Assembly: GCA_024645065.1 (NCBI GenBank)
Contig: JAHEGP010000034.1
Coordinates: forward strand, 3,246-18,196
DNA length: 14,951 nt
Source: Cellvibrionales bacterium
GTDB lineage: Bacteria > Pseudomonadota > Gammaproteobacteria > Pseudomonadales > JAHEGP01
Reading direction: 5' to 3'
In this document: positions 13,491-14,951 of the stretch, one piece after another
How the letters are laid out: every line of letters starts with the position of its first letter
How positions within the stretch are numbered: the stretch's first letter is position 1
The notes under the pieces: model-generated
Database searches by the model: none
What the model saw: only the letters and a program-made list of their open reading frames with translations
Told to the model about the DNA's origin: nothing
Position numbers and translations under genes: made by a program

Positions 13491-14951
13491 ATGCGTAGAA
13501 TTGTGACCACCGCCGGCCCCCTGGTCGCTTACGCTGCGCAATCCTGGTGGGTAATTTTCTGGCTTGTGCTGCTCGCCGGTTGCCACGACAGCAGTACCCG
13601 GGAAACGGCGCAGCCAACACCAGGCCCATCAGCAAAACAGCTCCCCGCCCTGCCGACGCCAATGCATACCGGTGATCTCGATCGAATCCGCAACGTGGGA
13701 CAATTACGGATATTGGTGCACCTTGGCGAAACACGTCATCTCCCGCGCGGCGACTATGCCCAAAGTCCGCATATCAACTGGCTTGAACGCTTTGCTGAAC
13801 AGCAAGGGCTCATTCCCCGGATCGTGGCGGTCGCGGATTACGCCGATCTGATCCCGGCATTGCTTGACGGCCGGGGTGACGTTGTCGCCAGCAACATGAC
13901 CGTTCTGCCCGAGCGCAAACAACAGGTCAATTTTACCCTCCCGCTGGACACTACCCGGGAATATGTCATCACTCGCACGGCAGACCCACTGAGTGCAAGC
14001 AGTGATCTCGCGGGTAGAACTATCGCGGTCCAACCCGGCACATCCTTTGCGATCACTGCCCGCGAGTTGCAGGCGCGTCACCCGCAGCTTCGAATTGAAA
14101 CCGCAGATTCGGCTCTGGGCATGGAAACCCTGCTGGATCAGATCGCGCAGGGGAGTGTCGACCTGGGAATTGCAGATGGCAATTACCTGCAGACTGTCAG
14201 CCAGTATCGCGACGACGTGCGGGCGGCTTTTCCGGTCAGTGTAGAGCGCGATATCGCCTGGGCCGTGCGGGTGAATGCTATCAATCTATTGGGTGAGTTG
14301 AATCGCTTCATCAGCCGCGAAAAGCCACTGCGACCAGCCCTGGTGCGATCCCATGCCGACTTCGACAAGATCCTTGAACGCCGCACCCTGCGAGTTGCCA
14401 TGGCCAATACACCCGCCAGCTACTTCCTCTGGCGCGGCCATATTTTTGGCTTCGAGTATGAGTTGGCCCAGCGCTTTGCCAGGCAACACGACCTGGACCT
14501 GCATATCGTTGCGATCGACGACTACAGTCGCGTTTACGACCTGCTGCGTGAGGGCCGGGTAGACATTATCGCGGCTTTCCTCACACCCACTCCCTGGCGC
14601 TCGGCTATCAATATCGCTTACTCACGACCGTATCACTACTCCAGTGAAATCCTGGTGACCCGGCCCGACAGCAGGGTAACCAGTCTGGATCAACTCAATA
14701 ACCGGACGATAGAGATACGCAAGTCCAGCTCCTATTGGCAAACCCTGCAGGATCTCATTGGCGGTGGCACCATTTTGCGGGTGAAGGCGGCTCCCGAGGA
14801 GCTGAGCACTGATCAATTGATCGACAAGGTTGGCAGGGGGGAGACAGACCTGACCGTGGCTGACAGCCATATCATCGACCTCGAAATGCGTTGGCGCAGT
14901 GACGTCACCGCCAGCCTGGCACTTACCGGTCCCCGCCCGCAGTCCTGGGCT
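13491..14951 (+). CDS. MltF-like lipoprotein with two tandem solute-binding domains (3' end missing)
   Basis: 487 codons are open from the ATG at 13491 to the right edge. N-terminus: basic start, hydrophobic VIFWLVLLAG, then Cys31; LLAGC is a lipobox, so this is probably an outer-membrane lipoprotein. Two SBP_bac_3-type domains follow: about 65-275 (NVGQLRILVHLGE to IAWAVRV) and about 291-487 (RRTLRVAMANTP onward). The second shows FGFEYELAQRFARQHDL, GRVDIIAAFLTPT and DLTVADSHIIDLEMR, which resemble the sensory domain of MltF, a membrane-bound lytic murein transglycosylase. The following SLT catalytic domain, if present, is beyond the edge. E. coli MltF has one such domain, so the extra N-terminal copy is notable. 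An in-frame ATG at 13371 would bury the signal peptide about 60 residues in, so I reject it. No strong ribosome-binding site. It could alternatively be a non-enzymatic double binding protein. Confidence 0.78.
   Translation, partial: MRRIVTTAGPLVAYAAQSWWVIFWLVLLAGCHDSSTRETAQPTPGPSAKQLPALPTPMHTGDLDRIRNVGQLRILVHLGETRHLPRGDYAQSPHINWLERFAEQQGLIPRIVAVADYADLIPALLDGRGDVVASNMTVLPERKQQVNFTLPLDTTREYVITRTADPLSASSDLAGRTIAVQPGTSFAITARELQARHPQLRIETADSALGMETLLDQIAQGSVDLGIADGNYLQTVSQYRDDVRAAFPVSVERDIAWAVRVNAINLLGELNRFISREKPLRPALVRSHADFDKILERRTLRVAMANTPASYFLWRGHIFGFEYELAQRFARQHDLDLHIVAIDDYSRVYDLLREGRVDIIAAFLTPTPWRSAINIAYSRPYHYSSEILVTRPDSRVTSLDQLNNRTIEIRKSSSYWQTLQDLIGGGTILRVKAAPEELSTDQLIDKVGRGETDLTVADSHIIDLEMRWRSDVTASLALTGPRPQSWA

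Overview
The window looks like a GC-rich gammaproteobacterial chromosome segment. This is inferred from gene content: PdxB, the EF-P hydroxylase EpmC, a YheU-type protein, and the large PstA/PstC forms known from Pseudomonas and Vibrio relatives. A VPLPA/PEP-CTERM-type sorting tail on one protein suggests an environmental, biofilm or EPS-forming lineage. Genus cannot be fixed from the sequence. The centre of the window is a phosphate-starvation (Pho) locus. No rRNA, tRNA, CRISPR array, insertion sequence or phage gene was seen.

Layout. Positions 1-2125 (minus strand) hold a tightly packed four-gene run, in transcription order yheU-like, tusA, epmC and pdxB; pdxB runs off the left edge. Positions 2126-2254 are a divergent spacer with two adjacent hairpins. 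Positions 2255-2935 (plus) encode a secreted lamin-tail-domain protein with a C-terminal exosortase-type sorting signal. Positions 2936-3258 are a convergent, gene-free spacer with several hairpins, including a perfect 13-bp stem.

Positions 3259-12423 (minus) are the Pho block. In transcription order it is phoB-phoR, then pstS, then pstC-pstA-pstB-phoU. PhoR and PhoB sense and transmit phosphate limitation. PstS captures phosphate in the periplasm, PstC and PstA form the inner-membrane channel, PstB drives transport with ATP, and PhoU links the transporter to PhoR. I find three good PhoB-box promoters, upstream of phoB, pstS and pstC. All have the same geometry: two 7-mers 11 bp apart, then 10 nt, then a -10 hexamer. 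This implies autoregulation and three separate PhoB inputs. The pstC box lies so close to the coding region that it decides the start codon and predicts a leaderless or nearly leaderless mRNA.

Positions 12440-13294 (minus) are purU, ending just upstream of the phoB Pho box. A 196-bp divergent spacer with a 23-bp tandem duplication separates it from a plus-strand lipoprotein gene at 13491. That gene has two consecutive solute-binding (SBP_bac_3) domains, the second resembling the sensory domain of the lytic transglycosylase MltF, and it is cut by the right edge.

Most genes are well-known families. The items most worth following are the beta-propeller-like insert in PstC, the pstC promoter/start arrangement, the orphan sorting-signal protein with its hairpin leader, the double-SBP MltF-like protein and the 23-bp tandem repeat. 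I do not see a clearly new multi-gene system.
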